From assembly GCF_028621895.1 (NCBI RefSeq), contig NZ_CP117520.1, positions 1,178,001 through 1,242,000 on the forward strand: a stretch of 64,000 nt of DNA. Reading direction: 5' to 3'. The notes beneath the pieces are model-generated. The model worked only from the letters and a program-made list of their open reading frames with translations. It was not told the origin of the DNA and made no database searches. Source of the stretch: Acinetobacter sp. GSS19. Its GTDB lineage: Bacteria > Pseudomonadota > Gammaproteobacteria > Pseudomonadales > Moraxellaceae. A program made the translations under genes and the position numbers. Below are positions 1 through 10,057 of the stretch, piece after piece; the first letter of the stretch is position 1, and each line of letters begins with the position of its first letter.

Positions 1-272
1 CCGTGCTACTAACCCTGATCAATACCATCGATTTTCAGATGAATCCGGCTGAAGCGGCGGCGGCACCACGGATTCATCACCAGTGGTTACCGGATGAAAC
101 TCGTGTAGAAAAAGGCATCAGTGCCGACACCCTCGAATTATTAAAACAAAAAGGTCATAAGATTGTGCAGAAGTCCACCATGGGCAGAACCCAGACCATC
201 CAAATTCTGCCAGATGGCATCTATGGCTATTCTGATCCGCGTAATCCGGATGGAGCAACGGTCGGATATTAA
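1..272 (+). CDS. ggt: gamma-glutamyltransferase, C-terminal fragment
   Basis: About 90 residues of the end of a gamma-glutamyltranspeptidase, cut by the left edge of the window. The family's small subunit cleaves gamma-glutamyl bonds of glutathione in the periplasm. The tail shows the expected layout: a segment with MNPAEAAAAPRIHHQW, then a TMGRTQTIQI-like strand, and the terminal motif DPRNPDGATVGY, which closes many GGT small subunits. The catalytic Thr lies outside the window. The reading frame is open to the first base, so the GTG at position 3 is not a real start. Confidence 0.85.
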   Translation, partial: VLLTLINTIDFQMNPAEAAAAPRIHHQWLPDETRVEKGISADTLELLKQKGHKIVQKSTMGRTQTIQILPDGIYGYSDPRNPDGATVGY

Positions 273-389
273 GGCTGAACAGTAACAAACCTCATTGGTT
301 TGTTCTGAGCCAAAAATATATTCACAGAAATTTGACTGCTCCCTTTCTAAGATGCAAACCTGCATAAAAAATGGAAGGGTTAGATCATC

Positions 390-1919
390 ATGCGCTTTGG
401 TTTAATTCTCGGTGATCAACTCAGTCATCAACTGGCGACTTTAAAACATCTGGACCGCAGTCAGGATGTGATTTTAATGGCCGAGGTGCTGGAAGAAGCG
501 AGTTACGTGCCACACCATCCGCAAAAAATCGCGCTGATTTTTAGTGCCATGCGCCATTTTGCCAAGGAACTCAGAGCACAAGGCTGGAAAATCCGTTATC
601 AGGTCTTTAACCGAGAAAGTCCTATCCAAAGCCTGCTGGATTTTGTCCAGCATCAACAGCAACGCTATGCCGCTGATGCCTTGCTGATCACCCAGAGCGG
701 AGAATACCGTTTACAACAACAGATCGAACAGCACTGGAGCAAGACTTTAGGCATTCCGGTGCACTGCCTAGAAGATGATCGTTTCTTTTGCAGCTTGCAA
801 CAATTCCGAATTTGGGCCAGCAAATATAAAAGCCTGCGCATGGAATACTTTTACCGTGAGATGCGCAAGCAGAGCGGCTATCTGATGCAGGATGGCCAGC
901 CGATCGGAGGAAAATGGAACTATGATAGTGAAAATCGCAAACGCTGGTCGGGTCAACCCGCTCTCCCACCATCACTGACCTTTATACAAGACCAGATTGA
1001 TCGTGACGTGATGAAGCTGGTCAAGACAGAATTTGCCCATCATCCGGGGCAGATCGAAACCTTTCGTTGGGCCACCACGCGTGAACAGGCGTTGCAGGCA
1101 CTGGCGCATTTTATTCAACATGCTTTACCTTCTTTTGGTGATCATCAGGATGCCATGGTTTACGGTGAGGATGATCTGTTCCATAGTCGCCTTTCGCCTT
1201 ATCTGAATTGTGGTCTGCTCACCCCACGTGAAGTCTGTGATGCTGCTGAGACAGCGTATTTGCAGGGGCATGCACCGTTAAATGCGGTTGAAGGTTTTAT
1301 CCGGCAAATTTTAGGTTGGCGTGAATATGTGCGTGGCATTTACTGGCTGAAAATGCCGGAATACGCCCAGCTCAACGCTTTACAGTCTTTGCGGCCTTTG
1401 CCTGGCTATTATTGGACTGGAAAAACCAAAATGGCCTGCATGGCAGAGGCTATACGCAATACCTTGCAGCATGCCTATGCTCACCATATCCAGCGGCTGA
1501 TGGTGACAGGTAATTTTGCCTTGCTCAGTGGATTGGATCCCGAAGAAGTCTGTCAATGGTATCTGTCTGTGTATGCCGATGCTTATGAATGGGTCGAGCT
1601 ACCGAATACTTTAGGCATGGTGCTCTATGCTGATGCAGGCTTGATGGCCAGTAAACCTTATGCTGCTTCTGGCAATTACATTCATAAAATGTCGGATTAT
1701 TGCCGACATTGTCATTACAATGTGAAGACAAAGACAGCACAAGACAGTTGTCCTTTTAACAGCTTGTACTGGCATTTTCTGAACCCCCATGCCGCACAAC
1801 TGAATTCAAATCCGCGCATGCGCATGATTTACCAAGGTTTCGAGCGAATGCCACCCGAGGAAAAACAGGCCATTTTGCAGCATGCCGAACAGCTTTTAGC
1901 AAATATTGAAGATTTATAG
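390..1919 (+). CDS. FeS-BCP cryptochrome/photolyase (prokaryotic (6-4) photolyase type)
   Basis: A 509-residue flavoprotein of the iron-sulfur bacterial cryptochrome/photolyase group, predicted to repair UV-induced pyrimidine (6-4) photoproducts with light. The N-terminal Rossmann part (residues 1-140, starting MRFGLILGDQL) would hold the antenna chromophore. The helical C-terminal part binds FAD, with segments such as GFIRQILGWREYVRG. Cys350, Cys438, Cys441 and Cys454 are all present with the spacing expected for the [4Fe-4S] ligands of this group. Length is normal. A GGAAGGG ribosome site lies upstream of ATG 390. It converges on a methyltransferase gene. Family is certain; lesion specificity is inferred. 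Confidence 0.9.
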   Translation: MRFGLILGDQLSHQLATLKHLDRSQDVILMAEVLEEASYVPHHPQKIALIFSAMRHFAKELRAQGWKIRYQVFNRESPIQSLLDFVQHQQQRYAADALLITQSGEYRLQQQIEQHWSKTLGIPVHCLEDDRFFCSLQQFRIWASKYKSLRMEYFYREMRKQSGYLMQDGQPIGGKWNYDSENRKRWSGQPALPPSLTFIQDQIDRDVMKLVKTEFAHHPGQIETFRWATTREQALQALAHFIQHALPSFGDHQDAMVYGEDDLFHSRLSPYLNCGLLTPREVCDAAETAYLQGHAPLNAVEGFIRQILGWREYVRGIYWLKMPEYAQLNALQSLRPLPGYYWTGKTKMACMAEAIRNTLQHAYAHHIQRLMVTGNFALLSGLDPEEVCQWYLSVYADAYEWVELPNTLGMVLYADAGLMASKPYAASGNYIHKMSDYCRHCHYNVKTKTAQDSCPFNSLYWHFLNPHAAQLNSNPRMRMIYQGFERMPPEEKQAILQHAEQLLANIEDL

Positions 1920-1945
1920 GCGACCACATTGCTTCCGGCATAAAA

Positions 1946-1967
1946 ATGCCACCCAAAAAGGTGGCAT
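1946..1967 (-). terminator. Rho-independent terminator between convergent genes
   Basis: Perfect 8-bp stem ATGCCACC/GGTGGCAT with a 6-nt loop. On the minus strand it is followed by TTTTTA, so it mainly serves the methyltransferase gene; the photolyase gene ends just to the left. Confidence 0.7.
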
Positions 1968-1995
1968 ATGATCTATTCTTTACCCATACGGTGCG

Positions 1996-2676
1996 CTAGG
2001 CTTTCACCGCCATAAAACCCTGATAGTTCATCACCTGCATATACGGCTGCACCCGATCAAATCCGGCTTCACTAAGCTGCGCAGCATATTCTGCTGAAGA
2101 GACCAGCGCAAAATCATCTTCCAGACGTTCCAGCATTTTGCTGGTTTGTGCACTGGTTAAACCATTATGCTGACACAGTAACTGCAAGGCACGTAACTGG
2201 TCTTGATGCTCTACCTCAGTCAGATCATAGGTCATCAGCAGCGCATTTTTTTTCAGAGTTTTGGCAATATCCTGAAAAAATTTCGGCTTTTCTTGATGCG
2301 GAACAAAATGTGCGACCAGAATGGCAATCGCGGCGTCAAACTGCATGCCTTCGTGTAGCACGGAGGTATCGCCATGCAGAAAACGCACATGCTTCAGTTC
2401 ATGCTGTTTGGCGATATCGTGTTTGGCTTTTTCCAGCATAGTGAGCGAAGGATCAATCGCAGTGAAACGCCAGCAAGGATGCTTTTGCAGCAAATACTGC
2501 AATTCATAACCGGTCCCACAGCCCACCACTAAAATATGCGGATGCATTTTATCTTCAAGGCGACTTTCCAAAATCGCGTTGACCTGCTGGTGAATCAGTT
2601 CATAGCCTGGGATCAGTTTACGGATATGCTCATCATAGCTGTCCACCACTTTAGGATTCACAAAATCTTTTGCCAT
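1996..2676 (-). CDS. class I SAM-dependent methyltransferase
   Basis: A 226-residue soluble methyltransferase. The SAM-binding motif I reads HILVVGCGTGYELQ (about residues 47-60), followed by the acidic end of strand 2 in FTAIDPS and a motif around GDTSVLHEGMQFDAAIA. Substrate cannot be told from sequence; the overall pattern is that of small-molecule methyltransferases. It is a single gene convergent with the photolyase gene and separated from bioB by about 60 bases, so it could be the distal gene of a bioB transcript, although both genes make sense alone. Confidence 0.8.
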   Translation of the reverse strand: MAKDFVNPKVVDSYDEHIRKLIPGYELIHQQVNAILESRLEDKMHPHILVVGCGTGYELQYLLQKHPCWRFTAIDPSLTMLEKAKHDIAKQHELKHVRFLHGDTSVLHEGMQFDAAIAILVAHFVPHQEKPKFFQDIAKTLKKNALLMTYDLTEVEHQDQLRALQLLCQHNGLTSAQTSKMLERLEDDFALVSSAEYAAQLSEAGFDRVQPYMQVMNYQGFMAVKA

Positions 2677-2737
2677 TTTTTATTGCTCTATTGCCTAGAT
2701 ATTTTTAGATAAGTGATTAAAAAATAATATCTTGTAT

Positions 2738-3739
2738 CTAAGCCATGGCGTCAACAGCAAGCTGAGAAATGGTCGTTCTAGCTTTTTCTACTTGCAATCC
2801 TAATTTTTTGAATAATTGCTGGTCCTGGCCTGCACCACTATTCGGTGTGGTCAGAAGCTTTTCACCCGAAAACAGCGAATTGGCACCGGCCATAAATGCC
2901 AGGGCCTGATCTGAATCACTCAATGATTCACGCCCAGCAGAGAGGCGGATATAACTTTGTGGCATCAGGATGCGTGCCACTGCAATGGTGCGGATCCATT
3001 CTGTAACATCGAGTTTCTCTACCTCGGCCAGTGGTGTACCTTCAATCGGCACCAACATGTTAATCGGCACAGATTCCGGATGAATCGGCAGTGTGGCTAG
3101 TTCATGTAACAGACCAATGCGGTCCTGACGGTTTTCACCCAAGCCGACAATGCCGCCACTACAAACTTTCAGTCCAGCCTGACGCACATGATCTAAAGTA
3201 TTGAGGCGGTCATCAAAACTGCGGGTACTGATGATATGAGAATAATACTCACGCGAAGTATCCAGATTATGGTTGTAATAATCCAGTCCGGCATCTTTCA
3301 GGCGTTCCGCCTGTGACGCATTCAACATGCCCAAAGTCATACAGGTTTCCAGTCCGAGGGCTTTGACTTCTTTCACCATTTCCAGCACATACGGCATATC
3401 GCGTTCATGCGGATTACGCCAGGCTGCACCCATACAAAAGCGTGATGAACCGGAAGCTTTGGCGGCCAGGGCTTCCTGAATGACTTTTTCTACCGCAATG
3501 CGTTTTTCAGCTTCTAGCTTGGAATCATAATGCGCAGATTGCGAACAGTACTTGCAATCTTCCGGGCATTTTCCGGTTTTAATAGAAAGCAAGGTGCTGA
3601 CCTGAATCTGATTCGGCTGGAAATGTTCTCGATGCACCTGTTGTGCCTGAAACAGCAGATCCAGAAAAGGCTGTTCATAAAGCTGTTGGATTTCTTCACG
3701 TGTCCAGTCGTTACGTGTTCCGTTATTTTGGCGCTGCAT
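2738..3739 (-). CDS. bioB: biotin synthase
   Basis: Radical-SAM enzyme that inserts sulfur into dethiobiotin, the last step of biotin synthesis. The radical-SAM triad is visible as KCPEDCKYC (Cys58, Cys62 and Cys65 from the chosen start), with the BioB signature YYNHNLDTS and the conserved RLSAGR near the C-terminus. Length is about 333 residues, as expected. The start is set at the second Met (3739) because AAGGA lies 6 bases upstream of it; the ATG at 3745 would overlap that site. No other bio genes are nearby. Biotin is the cofactor of the methylcrotonyl-CoA carboxylase encoded a few kb away, which may be coincidence. Confidence 0.95.
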   Translation of the reverse strand: MQRQNNGTRNDWTREEIQQLYEQPFLDLLFQAQQVHREHFQPNQIQVSTLLSIKTGKCPEDCKYCSQSAHYDSKLEAEKRIAVEKVIQEALAAKASGSSRFCMGAAWRNPHERDMPYVLEMVKEVKALGLETCMTLGMLNASQAERLKDAGLDYYNHNLDTSREYYSHIISTRSFDDRLNTLDHVRQAGLKVCSGGIVGLGENRQDRIGLLHELATLPIHPESVPINMLVPIEGTPLAEVEKLDVTEWIRTIAVARILMPQSYIRLSAGRESLSDSDQALAFMAGANSLFSGEKLLTTPNSGAGQDQQLFKKLGLQVEKARTTISQLAVDAMA

Positions 3740-3781
3740 ATTCATTCCTTGAATCTCTATTGTTATCTATACTTGGACTCC

Positions 3782-3820
3782 CCCTTTATTCCCCGTAGCG
3801 GTGACTACAGAAATAAAGGG
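3782..3820 (-). terminator. hairpin after the acyl-CoA ligase gene
   Basis: Arms CCCTTTATT (3782-3790) and AATAAAGGG (3812-3820) enclose an inner GTAG/CTAC stem. It sits between the end of the ligase gene and bioB. There is no strong T-tract, so termination is plausible but not certain. Confidence 0.45.
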
Positions 3821-3846
3821 ATCGTTCAAGAACGCTGGAGGCTGAG

Positions 3847-5535
3847 TTATGCCACCTCTTCCAGGTTCAGTTCCTTGCGCATCAATTCACGTAACTTGAA
3901 TTTTTGTGCCTTGCCGGAAGTGGTCATTGGAAACTCGGTAAAGAAGCGTACATAACGTGGTACCTTATTGTGTGAGATATGCTCGGCACAATAACGGCGG
4001 ATGCTTTCTTCAGTGCAGTTATGATGTTCATGCAAGATAATGCAGGCACAGAGTTCTTCTCCATAACGTGCATCTGGTACACCGATGACCTGTACATCAC
4101 TGACATCCGGATGGGTATAGAGGAAATCTTCAATTTCTTTCGGGAACAGGTTTTCACCGCCACGAATCACAATATCCTTGATCCGGCCCTTGATTTTGAC
4201 AAAACCCTGTTCATCCATTTCGGCGATATCACCGGTATGCATCCATTTCGCCACGTCGATAACTTCTTTGGTTTTGTCTTCGTCTTCCCAGTAACCCAGC
4301 ATCACCGAATAGCCACGTACACAGAGTTCACCGAGTGTGCCACGTGGCACCACTTTACCCTGCTCATCCACAATCTTGATTTCCAGATGCGGATGCACGC
4401 GTCCGACCGTACCGACACGACATTCTACTGAATCATCGATATGTGTCTGTGCACTCACTGGCGCGGTTTCAGTCATGCCATAGCAGATAGTAATTTCTGA
4501 CATATGCATGCGTTCCATCACGCGTTGCATGATTTCACGTGGGCATGGGCTACCGGCCATAATACCGGTACGCAAGCTGGACAGATCGAACTCGTCAAAG
4601 CGTTCCTGCTCCAAAATGGCAATAAACATGGTCGGAACGCCATAGGCCGCCGTACATTTTTCTTGCTGAATAGTTTTCAGGGTTTCCAGCGGATTAAACA
4701 CTGCCGCCGGATAAACCATGGTGGAACCATGCGTCAAACAGGCCAGGTTGCCCATCACCATACCAAAGCAATGGAATAGCGGCACAGAAATACAGACACG
4801 ATCCTGTGGGCTAAGATGAATGGCTTCACCGACAAAATAACCATTATTCAAAATGTTATTGTGGGTGAGCATGGTACCTTTCGGGTTGCCCGTGGTGCCG
4901 GAAGTGAACTGGATATTGATGGTTTCATCAAATTGTAGTTCATTGGCAATACTGGCCAGCTCATCAAGCTGCTTCTGGTTTGGGGTGACCAGCAGGTCAT
5001 CAAAGCGATGGATACCTGGATGTTCCTGCTGGTCAATCTTGATCACATGTTTGAGATGCGGAAGGCGTTCTGAAAACAGTACTTTATTAGCTGCATGTGG
5101 CAACTCGGGTGCCAGTTTGGTCAGAATCGCCTGGTAATCGGTGCTTTTAAATTGCGAATCAATGACCAGTCCTTTACACGACACTTTGTTCAGCACATAT
5201 TCCAGCTCATTGCTTTTATAAGCAGGATTTAAGTTGACCAAAATAATACCGGCTTTGAAAGCCGCAAACTGGGTAATTGTCCATTCCACACAATTGGGAG
5301 ACCAAATCGCCAGACGGTCTCCTTTACGTAGTCCTAATTTGAGCAGACTACAAGCAAAGGCATTCACCTGTGCCTGCAACTCCTGATAGGTCAAACGCTT
5401 ATTCTGGTGCACACTGACCACTGCATCGTTTTGCGCGTACTGCTGACAAGCCTGATCGAACTTCTCACCAATGGTCATACCCAATAAAGGCTGACTGCTT
5501 GCACCGTAGGCGTAACTTAAGCGTAATTGTGTCAT
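3847..5535 (-). CDS. AMP-binding acyl-CoA synthetase of the leucine/isovalerate locus
   Basis: A 562-residue ANL-superfamily ligase that would adenylate a carboxylic acid and pass it to CoA. The P-loop-like motif is INIQFTSGTTGNPKGTMLTH (near residue 207), followed by ICYGMTETAPVSAQT, the hinge motif MHTGDIAEMDEQG, and the C-terminal catalytic Lys region TSGKAQKFKLRELM. It lies next to a TetR gene on the same strand and opposite the liu operon, so an isovalerate or related branched or medium-chain acid is a likely substrate; the sequence alone does not show this. AAGGAGAG precedes the ATG. Confidence 0.85.
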   Translation of the reverse strand: MTQLRLSYAYGASSQPLLGMTIGEKFDQACQQYAQNDAVVSVHQNKRLTYQELQAQVNAFACSLLKLGLRKGDRLAIWSPNCVEWTITQFAAFKAGIILVNLNPAYKSNELEYVLNKVSCKGLVIDSQFKSTDYQAILTKLAPELPHAANKVLFSERLPHLKHVIKIDQQEHPGIHRFDDLLVTPNQKQLDELASIANELQFDETINIQFTSGTTGNPKGTMLTHNNILNNGYFVGEAIHLSPQDRVCISVPLFHCFGMVMGNLACLTHGSTMVYPAAVFNPLETLKTIQQEKCTAAYGVPTMFIAILEQERFDEFDLSSLRTGIMAGSPCPREIMQRVMERMHMSEITICYGMTETAPVSAQTHIDDSVECRVGTVGRVHPHLEIKIVDEQGKVVPRGTLGELCVRGYSVMLGYWEDEDKTKEVIDVAKWMHTGDIAEMDEQGFVKIKGRIKDIVIRGGENLFPKEIEDFLYTHPDVSDVQVIGVPDARYGEELCACIILHEHHNCTEESIRRYCAEHISHNKVPRYVRFFTEFPMTTSGKAQKFKLRELMRKELNLEEVA

Positions 5536-5640
5536 TGAATCACTCTCCTTGATTCTTTGTAATTCTGTTTTTTTACTGCACTTTAATTTTTTTGTTGTCG
5601 TGACTATCTTCCAAACAGTCGCAAATCCCTTTTGTGCTGG

Positions 5641-6276
5641 TTAAATCGAATTTTCCTCCTGTACGCTGACTGCATTTACACAAAAATCGGCGATCTGTTT
5701 TACAAAATAATCCCTGTAAGACGGATCAAACATGACATTACGAGAAGGATTCAAAGGTTCAATCACCACAAAAGTCATGGCACCGACCACGCATAAAGCT
5801 GCGGTGTTTAAATCCTCAAATCCGAACTCACCGGTCACTTTCCCTTCGGCAAGAATCTCTTTAATGCTCTGCTTAATGATCTGCTTACTACGAAAACGCT
5901 CATGCTCAATTGCCGGATCAACTGGCTCGAACATGAGTGAATACGATAGTTGAGGGCTATTCAATGCACGTTTCACAAACGCCGTTACTGCCTTGTGCAA
6001 TTTTTGTTTCGGTGCCAGCGGCCCCGTCGCGATGGCATTAATAATCTGCACCTCGAGGGTAATCGCATCCGATAACACTTCAATCAGCACTTGGCTTTTG
6101 TTTTCAAAGTAACGGTATACCAAACCACTGGAGACACCAGCACGTTCAGCAATCGCTTGGATCTGTGCATCCTTGAATCCTCCTTGAGCAATCAATTCAC
6201 GCGCAGACTGCAAAATAGCTTTGCGATTCTGCTCCATTCTTTCTTGCATCAATGACGATCGTTTATAGCTGCTCAT
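5641..6276 (-). CDS. TetR/AcrR-family regulator of the liu locus
   Basis: A 211-residue TetR-family regulator. The N-terminal helix-turn-helix is clear (residues 22-65: AIAERAGVSSGLVYRYFENKS), and the C-terminal ligand domain is variable. It is encoded divergently from liuA and upstream of the acyl-CoA ligase gene. The divergent region contains two palindromes (6296-6317 and 6318-6333) that are good operator candidates. In pseudomonads the liu operon is controlled by a MerR-type LiuR, so a TetR protein in this place is a lineage difference. The inducer is probably an acyl-CoA of the pathway (inference). Confidence 0.85.
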   Translation of the reverse strand: MSSYKRSSLMQERMEQNRKAILQSARELIAQGGFKDAQIQAIAERAGVSSGLVYRYFENKSQVLIEVLSDAITLEVQIINAIATGPLAPKQKLHKAVTAFVKRALNSPQLSYSLMFEPVDPAIEHERFRSKQIIKQSIKEILAEGKVTGEFGFEDLNTAALCVVGAMTFVVIEPLNPSRNVMFDPSYRDYFVKQIADFCVNAVSVQEENSI

Positions 6277-6295
6277 AGCTTATTCTCAACTAGCT

Positions 6296-6333
6296 AAAAT
6301 GAATTGTAAATCATTTTGTGAATTTTAGTTCAC
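6296..6333. promoter_or_regulatory. two adjacent palindromes, candidate TetR operators
   Basis: AAAATGA-8 nt-TCATTTT (6296-6317, perfect 7-bp arms) is directly followed by GTGAA-6 nt-TTCAC (6318-6333, perfect 5-bp arms). They lie between the divergent tetR and liuA genes, where a repressor could control both. Confidence 0.5.
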
Positions 6334-6420
6334 TTTTTCAAAAAAAATATGTATTGTAAAAATCAAGCACAACAAAAATGCTTATGGACAACAAATATAA
6401 CCCCCAGGATGAATCAAGAA

Positions 6421-7593
6421 ATGAATCTAAAAAGCTTAAATTTCGGTCTCGATGAAACATTAATCGCGCTTCGTGATTCGGTTTCTGCTTTCTGCGCAAA
6501 GGAAATTGCACCGATCGCCCGCCAAGTGGATCATGACAACCTGTTCCCGGCTCACCTCTGGAAAAAATTTGGCGACATGGGATTACTCGGTATGACCGTC
6601 AGCGAAGAGTATGGCGGCACCAACCTTGGTTATTTGGCCCATATTATTGTGATGCAGGAAATTTCCCGTGCATCTGCTGCGATTGCCTTGTCTTACGGTG
6701 CGCATTCTAACCTATGTGTGAACCAAATTAACCGAAATGGTAATGAAGAACAGAAACAACGTTTCCTGCCGAAACTGGTTTCTGGTGAATACGTGGGTGC
6801 ACTTGCGATGTCTGAACCGAATGCCGGTTCAGATGTGGTCAGCATGAAACTGCGTGCCGAGCAAAAAGGCGACAAATTTATCCTCAATGGCTCAAAAATG
6901 TGGATCACCAATGGTGGTGATGCCGATGTGCTGGTGGTGTATGCCAAAACCGACATCAATGCGGGTCCGAAAGGCATTACCGCGTTCCTGATTGAAAAAG
7001 ACATGCCGGGCTTTAGTCATGGTTCACACCTCGACAAACTTGGCATGCGTGGTTCGAATACCTATCCCCTGTTCTTCGATAATGTTGAAGTGCCAATGGA
7101 AAATGTCCTTGGTGGCATCGGCAATGGCGTTAAAGTCCTGATGAGTGGCCTGGATTATGAACGTGCCGTATTAAGTGCAGGTCCACTGGGCATCATGGAT
7201 GCCTGTATGGATGAAGTGATTCCGTACATTCACGACCGCAAACAGTTTGGTCAAGCCCTCGGTGAATTCCAGTTAATGCAAGGCAAGATTGCCGACATGT
7301 ACTCGACCTGGTTGGCCTGTAAAGCTTTGGTTTATGCGGTGGGTGCAGCCTGTGACCAGGTCGATCATGACCGTGGTCTGCGTAAAGATGCGGCCAGTGC
7401 CATCTTGTATGCAGCTGAAAAAGCTACCTGGATGGCAGGTGAAGCGATTCAGACCTTGGGCGGTAATGGGTATATCAATGAATACAATACCGGCCGTCTC
7501 TGGCGTGATGCCAAACTGTACGAAATTGGCGCCGGTACTTCCGAGATTCGTCGTATGCTGATTGGCCGTGAAATTTTCAATGAAACTGCTTAA
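6421..7593 (+). CDS. liuA: isovaleryl-CoA dehydrogenase
   Basis: FAD acyl-CoA dehydrogenase that oxidises isovaleryl-CoA to 3-methylcrotonyl-CoA in leucine breakdown. Family signatures are [35 protein letters not shown] and the C-terminal [16 protein letters not shown]. The segment [13 protein letters not shown] carries a Glu in the place where isovaleryl-CoA dehydrogenases have their catalytic base, unlike the usual C-terminal Glu of other family members. The frame is open back to 6349, but the start at 6421 gives the usual 390 residues and has AGGA 11 bases upstream. First gene of liuABCDE. Confidence 0.92.
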   Translation: MNLKSLNFGLDETLIALRDSVSAFCAKEIAPIARQVDHDNLFPAHLWKKFGDMGLLGMTVSEEYGGTNLGYLAHIIVMQEISRASAAIALSYGAHSNLCVNQINRNGNEEQKQRFLPKLVSGEYVGALAMSEPNAGSDVVSMKLRAEQKGDKFILNGSKMWITNGGDADVLVVYAKTDINAGPKGITAFLIEKDMPGFSHGSHLDKLGMRGSNTYPLFFDNVEVPMENVLGGIGNGVKVLMSGLDYERAVLSAGPLGIMDACMDEVIPYIHDRKQFGQALGEFQLMQGKIADMYSTWLACKALVYAVGAACDQVDHDRGLRKDAASAILYAAEKATWMAGEAIQTLGGNGYINEYNTGRLWRDAKLYEIGAGTSEIRRMLIGREIFNETA

Positions 7594-7630
7594 TTCCAGA
7601 TAACAACGAACATAACAAGGAAGTTTCTCT

Positions 7631-9232
7631 ATGAATCAATTACAAAGCAAAATCAATATTCGAAGCGAAGACTTCAAAACCAACCAGCAGGCCATGCAGA
7701 TGCTGGTGGATGACCTGAAAAATGTCGCGCAGAAAGTCGCTTTAGGTGGTGGCGAAGTCGCGCGTGAAAAACATCTGGCACGTGGCAAACTGTTACCGCG
7801 TGAGCGTATTGATCATTTGATCGACCCAGGCACGGCATTTCTGGAAATTGGTCAGCTGGCGGCTTATAAAGTGTATCAGGATGATGTGCCTGCTGCTGGC
7901 GTAATTGCCGGCGTGGGTCAGGTGCATGGCATCACCTGCATGATCGTAGCCAATGATGCTACGGTCAAAGGCGGTACTTACTATCCAATGACCGTGAAAA
8001 AACATTTACGTGCGCAGGAAATTGCCGAACAAAACCATCTGCCATGTATTTATCTGGTCGATTCAGGCGGTGCTTACCTGCCGCTGCAGGATGAAGTGTT
8101 CCCGGATCGTGATCATTTCGGCCGCATTTTCTACAATCAGGCGCGCATGTCAAGCCAGGGCATCGCCCAGATCGCCGTGGTGATGGGCAGCTGTACCGCG
8201 GGTGGCGCTTATGTACCTGCCATGTCGGACGAAACCATTATTGTGCGCAATCAGGGCACCATTTTCCTCGGTGGCCCGCCTTTGGTAAAAGCCGCGACCG
8301 GTGAAGTGGTCAGCAGTGAAGATCTCGGTGGTGGTGATGTGCACACCCGTCTCTCCGGTGTAGCGGATTATCTGGCGGAAAATGACCAGCATGCGATTGC
8401 GATTGCGCGTAATGTGGTGGCCAATCTGAATAAGAAACGTCAGCAGCTGGATGAAAACATCGAAGCACCACTCTACGATGCCAAAGAATTGTATGGTGTG
8501 GTGCCAAGCGATGCCCGTAAACCGTTTGATGTACGTGAAGTGATTGCACGCATTGTGGATGGTTCACGTTTTGACGAATTCAAGGCACGCTTTGGCTCAA
8601 CCCTAGTGACTGGCTTTGCCTCTTTATATGGCATGCCGGTGGGGATTATTGCCAACAATGGCATCCTGTTTGCGGAATCGGCACTAAAAGGCGCGCATTT
8701 TATTGAACTGTGTACCCAGCGCAATATTCCATTGCTGTTCATTCAGAACATTACCGGCTTTATGGTTGGTCGTCAGTATGAAAATGAAGGCATTGCCAAG
8801 CATGGTGCCAAACTGGTGATGGCCGTCGCTAATGCTAATGTGCCAAAGCTGACCCTGATCATTGGTGGTTCGTTTGGTGCCGGAAACTATGGCATGTGCG
8901 GTCGCGCCTACTCGCCACGTTTCTTGTGGACCTGGCCAAACTCGCGTATTTCGGTGATGGGGGGCGAACAGGCGGCGAGCGTACTGTCCACCTTAAAACG
9001 CGATCAGATCGAACAGCGCGGTGAAAGCTGGTCAGCAGAACAGGAAGACCAGTTTAAACAACCGTTCCGTGACCAGTTTGAAAAACAAGGCCATCCGTAT
9101 TATGCCTCTGCCCGCCTGTGGGATGACGGCGTGATCGACCCGGCACAAACCCGTCAGGTACTCGGTTTAAGTCTGGCAGCAGCCTTGAATGCGCCAATCC
9201 AGCCAACCAAATTCGGCGTGTTCCGCATGTAA
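7631..9232 (+). CDS. liuB: methylcrotonyl-CoA carboxylase, carboxyltransferase (beta) subunit
   Basis: A 533-residue carboxyltransferase subunit that moves CO2 from carboxybiotin to 3-methylcrotonyl-CoA, partner of LiuD. Family segments seen include [46 protein letters not shown] and [20 protein letters not shown], typical of the MCC rather than the propionyl-CoA branch. Length is normal. It begins 37 bases after liuA with an AAGGAAG site. Confidence 0.95.
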   Translation: MNQLQSKINIRSEDFKTNQQAMQMLVDDLKNVAQKVALGGGEVAREKHLARGKLLPRERIDHLIDPGTAFLEIGQLAAYKVYQDDVPAAGVIAGVGQVHGITCMIVANDATVKGGTYYPMTVKKHLRAQEIAEQNHLPCIYLVDSGGAYLPLQDEVFPDRDHFGRIFYNQARMSSQGIAQIAVVMGSCTAGGAYVPAMSDETIIVRNQGTIFLGGPPLVKAATGEVVSSEDLGGGDVHTRLSGVADYLAENDQHAIAIARNVVANLNKKRQQLDENIEAPLYDAKELYGVVPSDARKPFDVREVIARIVDGSRFDEFKARFGSTLVTGFASLYGMPVGIIANNGILFAESALKGAHFIELCTQRNIPLLFIQNITGFMVGRQYENEGIAKHGAKLVMAVANANVPKLTLIIGGSFGAGNYGMCGRAYSPRFLWTWPNSRISVMGGEQAASVLSTLKRDQIEQRGESWSAEQEDQFKQPFRDQFEKQGHPYYASARLWDDGVIDPAQTRQVLGLSLAAALNAPIQPTKFGVFRM

Positions 9233-9242
9233 GAGGTGCAAG

Positions 9243-10037
9243 ATGAGCTATCAATTTTTACAACTCGAACAGCGCGACCAAGTGGTCTATGTCTGGCTGA
9301 ACCGTCCGGAACTGCACAATGCCTTCAATACTCAGGTGATTGAAGAACTGTATGACTGTTTTACCCAGTTGAATGAGCGTGAGGATGTGCGTGTGGTGAT
9401 TCTGGCGGGTCGTGGTAAAAGTTTCTCTGCTGGCGCTGATCTAAACTGGATGAAACAAGCCGGCCAAGCCTCACAGGCAGAAAATGAAGCGGATGCCTTG
9501 AAACTGGCCAATATGCTGCATAGTTTGGCGACCCTGAAACAACCAACCATCGCCCGCGTACAAGGCATCGCGTTTGGTGGGGGCATGGGCTTGGCATCTG
9601 CCTGTGATATCTGTATCGCCAGCACCGATGCCAAATTTGCCACTTCCGAGGTACGTTTAGGTTTGGCGCCTTCAACCATCAGCCCGTATGTAATTCGTGC
9701 CATTGGTGCCCGTCAGGCATCGCGTTACTTCCTGACTGCGGAACACATTTCAGCACAACAGGCGCTGAATATCGGTTTAGCCCACGAAATCGCAGCAGCG
9801 GAAGAACTGGATCTAAAAGTTGATGAAATGGTACAAGCTCTCCTGCTGGGTGGTCCGGATGCTCAGGCGGCCTCGAAACAGCTGATTCAATTGGTCGATC
9901 AGAAAGCGCTGACGCCAGAACTGCGGTTACAGACAGCACAGCATATTGCCCATGTACGCCAAGGATCTGAGGCGAAAGATGGCTTGAATGCCTTTTTAAA
10001 CAAACACAGCCCGGCGTGGATTCGCCCATCGGCATAA
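9243..10037 (+). CDS. liuC: 3-methylglutaconyl-CoA hydratase (enoyl-CoA hydratase family)
   Basis: A 264-residue crotonase-fold protein. Shown by VVILAGRGKSFSAGADLNWMK (first oxyanion-hole segment) and GIAFGGGMGLASACDICIAS (second). Its place between liuB and liuD indicates hydration of 3-methylglutaconyl-CoA to HMG-CoA. The start at 9243 is chosen because AAGAGGTGCAAG precedes it and it lies 10 bases after the liuB stop; the upstream in-frame ATG at 9189 would overlap liuB. Confidence 0.92.
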   Translation: MSYQFLQLEQRDQVVYVWLNRPELHNAFNTQVIEELYDCFTQLNEREDVRVVILAGRGKSFSAGADLNWMKQAGQASQAENEADALKLANMLHSLATLKQPTIARVQGIAFGGGMGLASACDICIASTDAKFATSEVRLGLAPSTISPYVIRAIGARQASRYFLTAEHISAQQALNIGLAHEIAAAEELDLKVDEMVQALLLGGPDAQAASKQLIQLVDQKALTPELRLQTAQHIAHVRQGSEAKDGLNAFLNKHSPAWIRPSA

Positions 10038-10057
10038 CAACAATAAGGAATAAGGAT

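Noticed and set aside
3530..3955. A 141-codon plus-strand frame crossing bioB and the ligase end
   Set aside because: Antisense to bioB and to the ligase gene end, and crosses a hairpin; a shadow.
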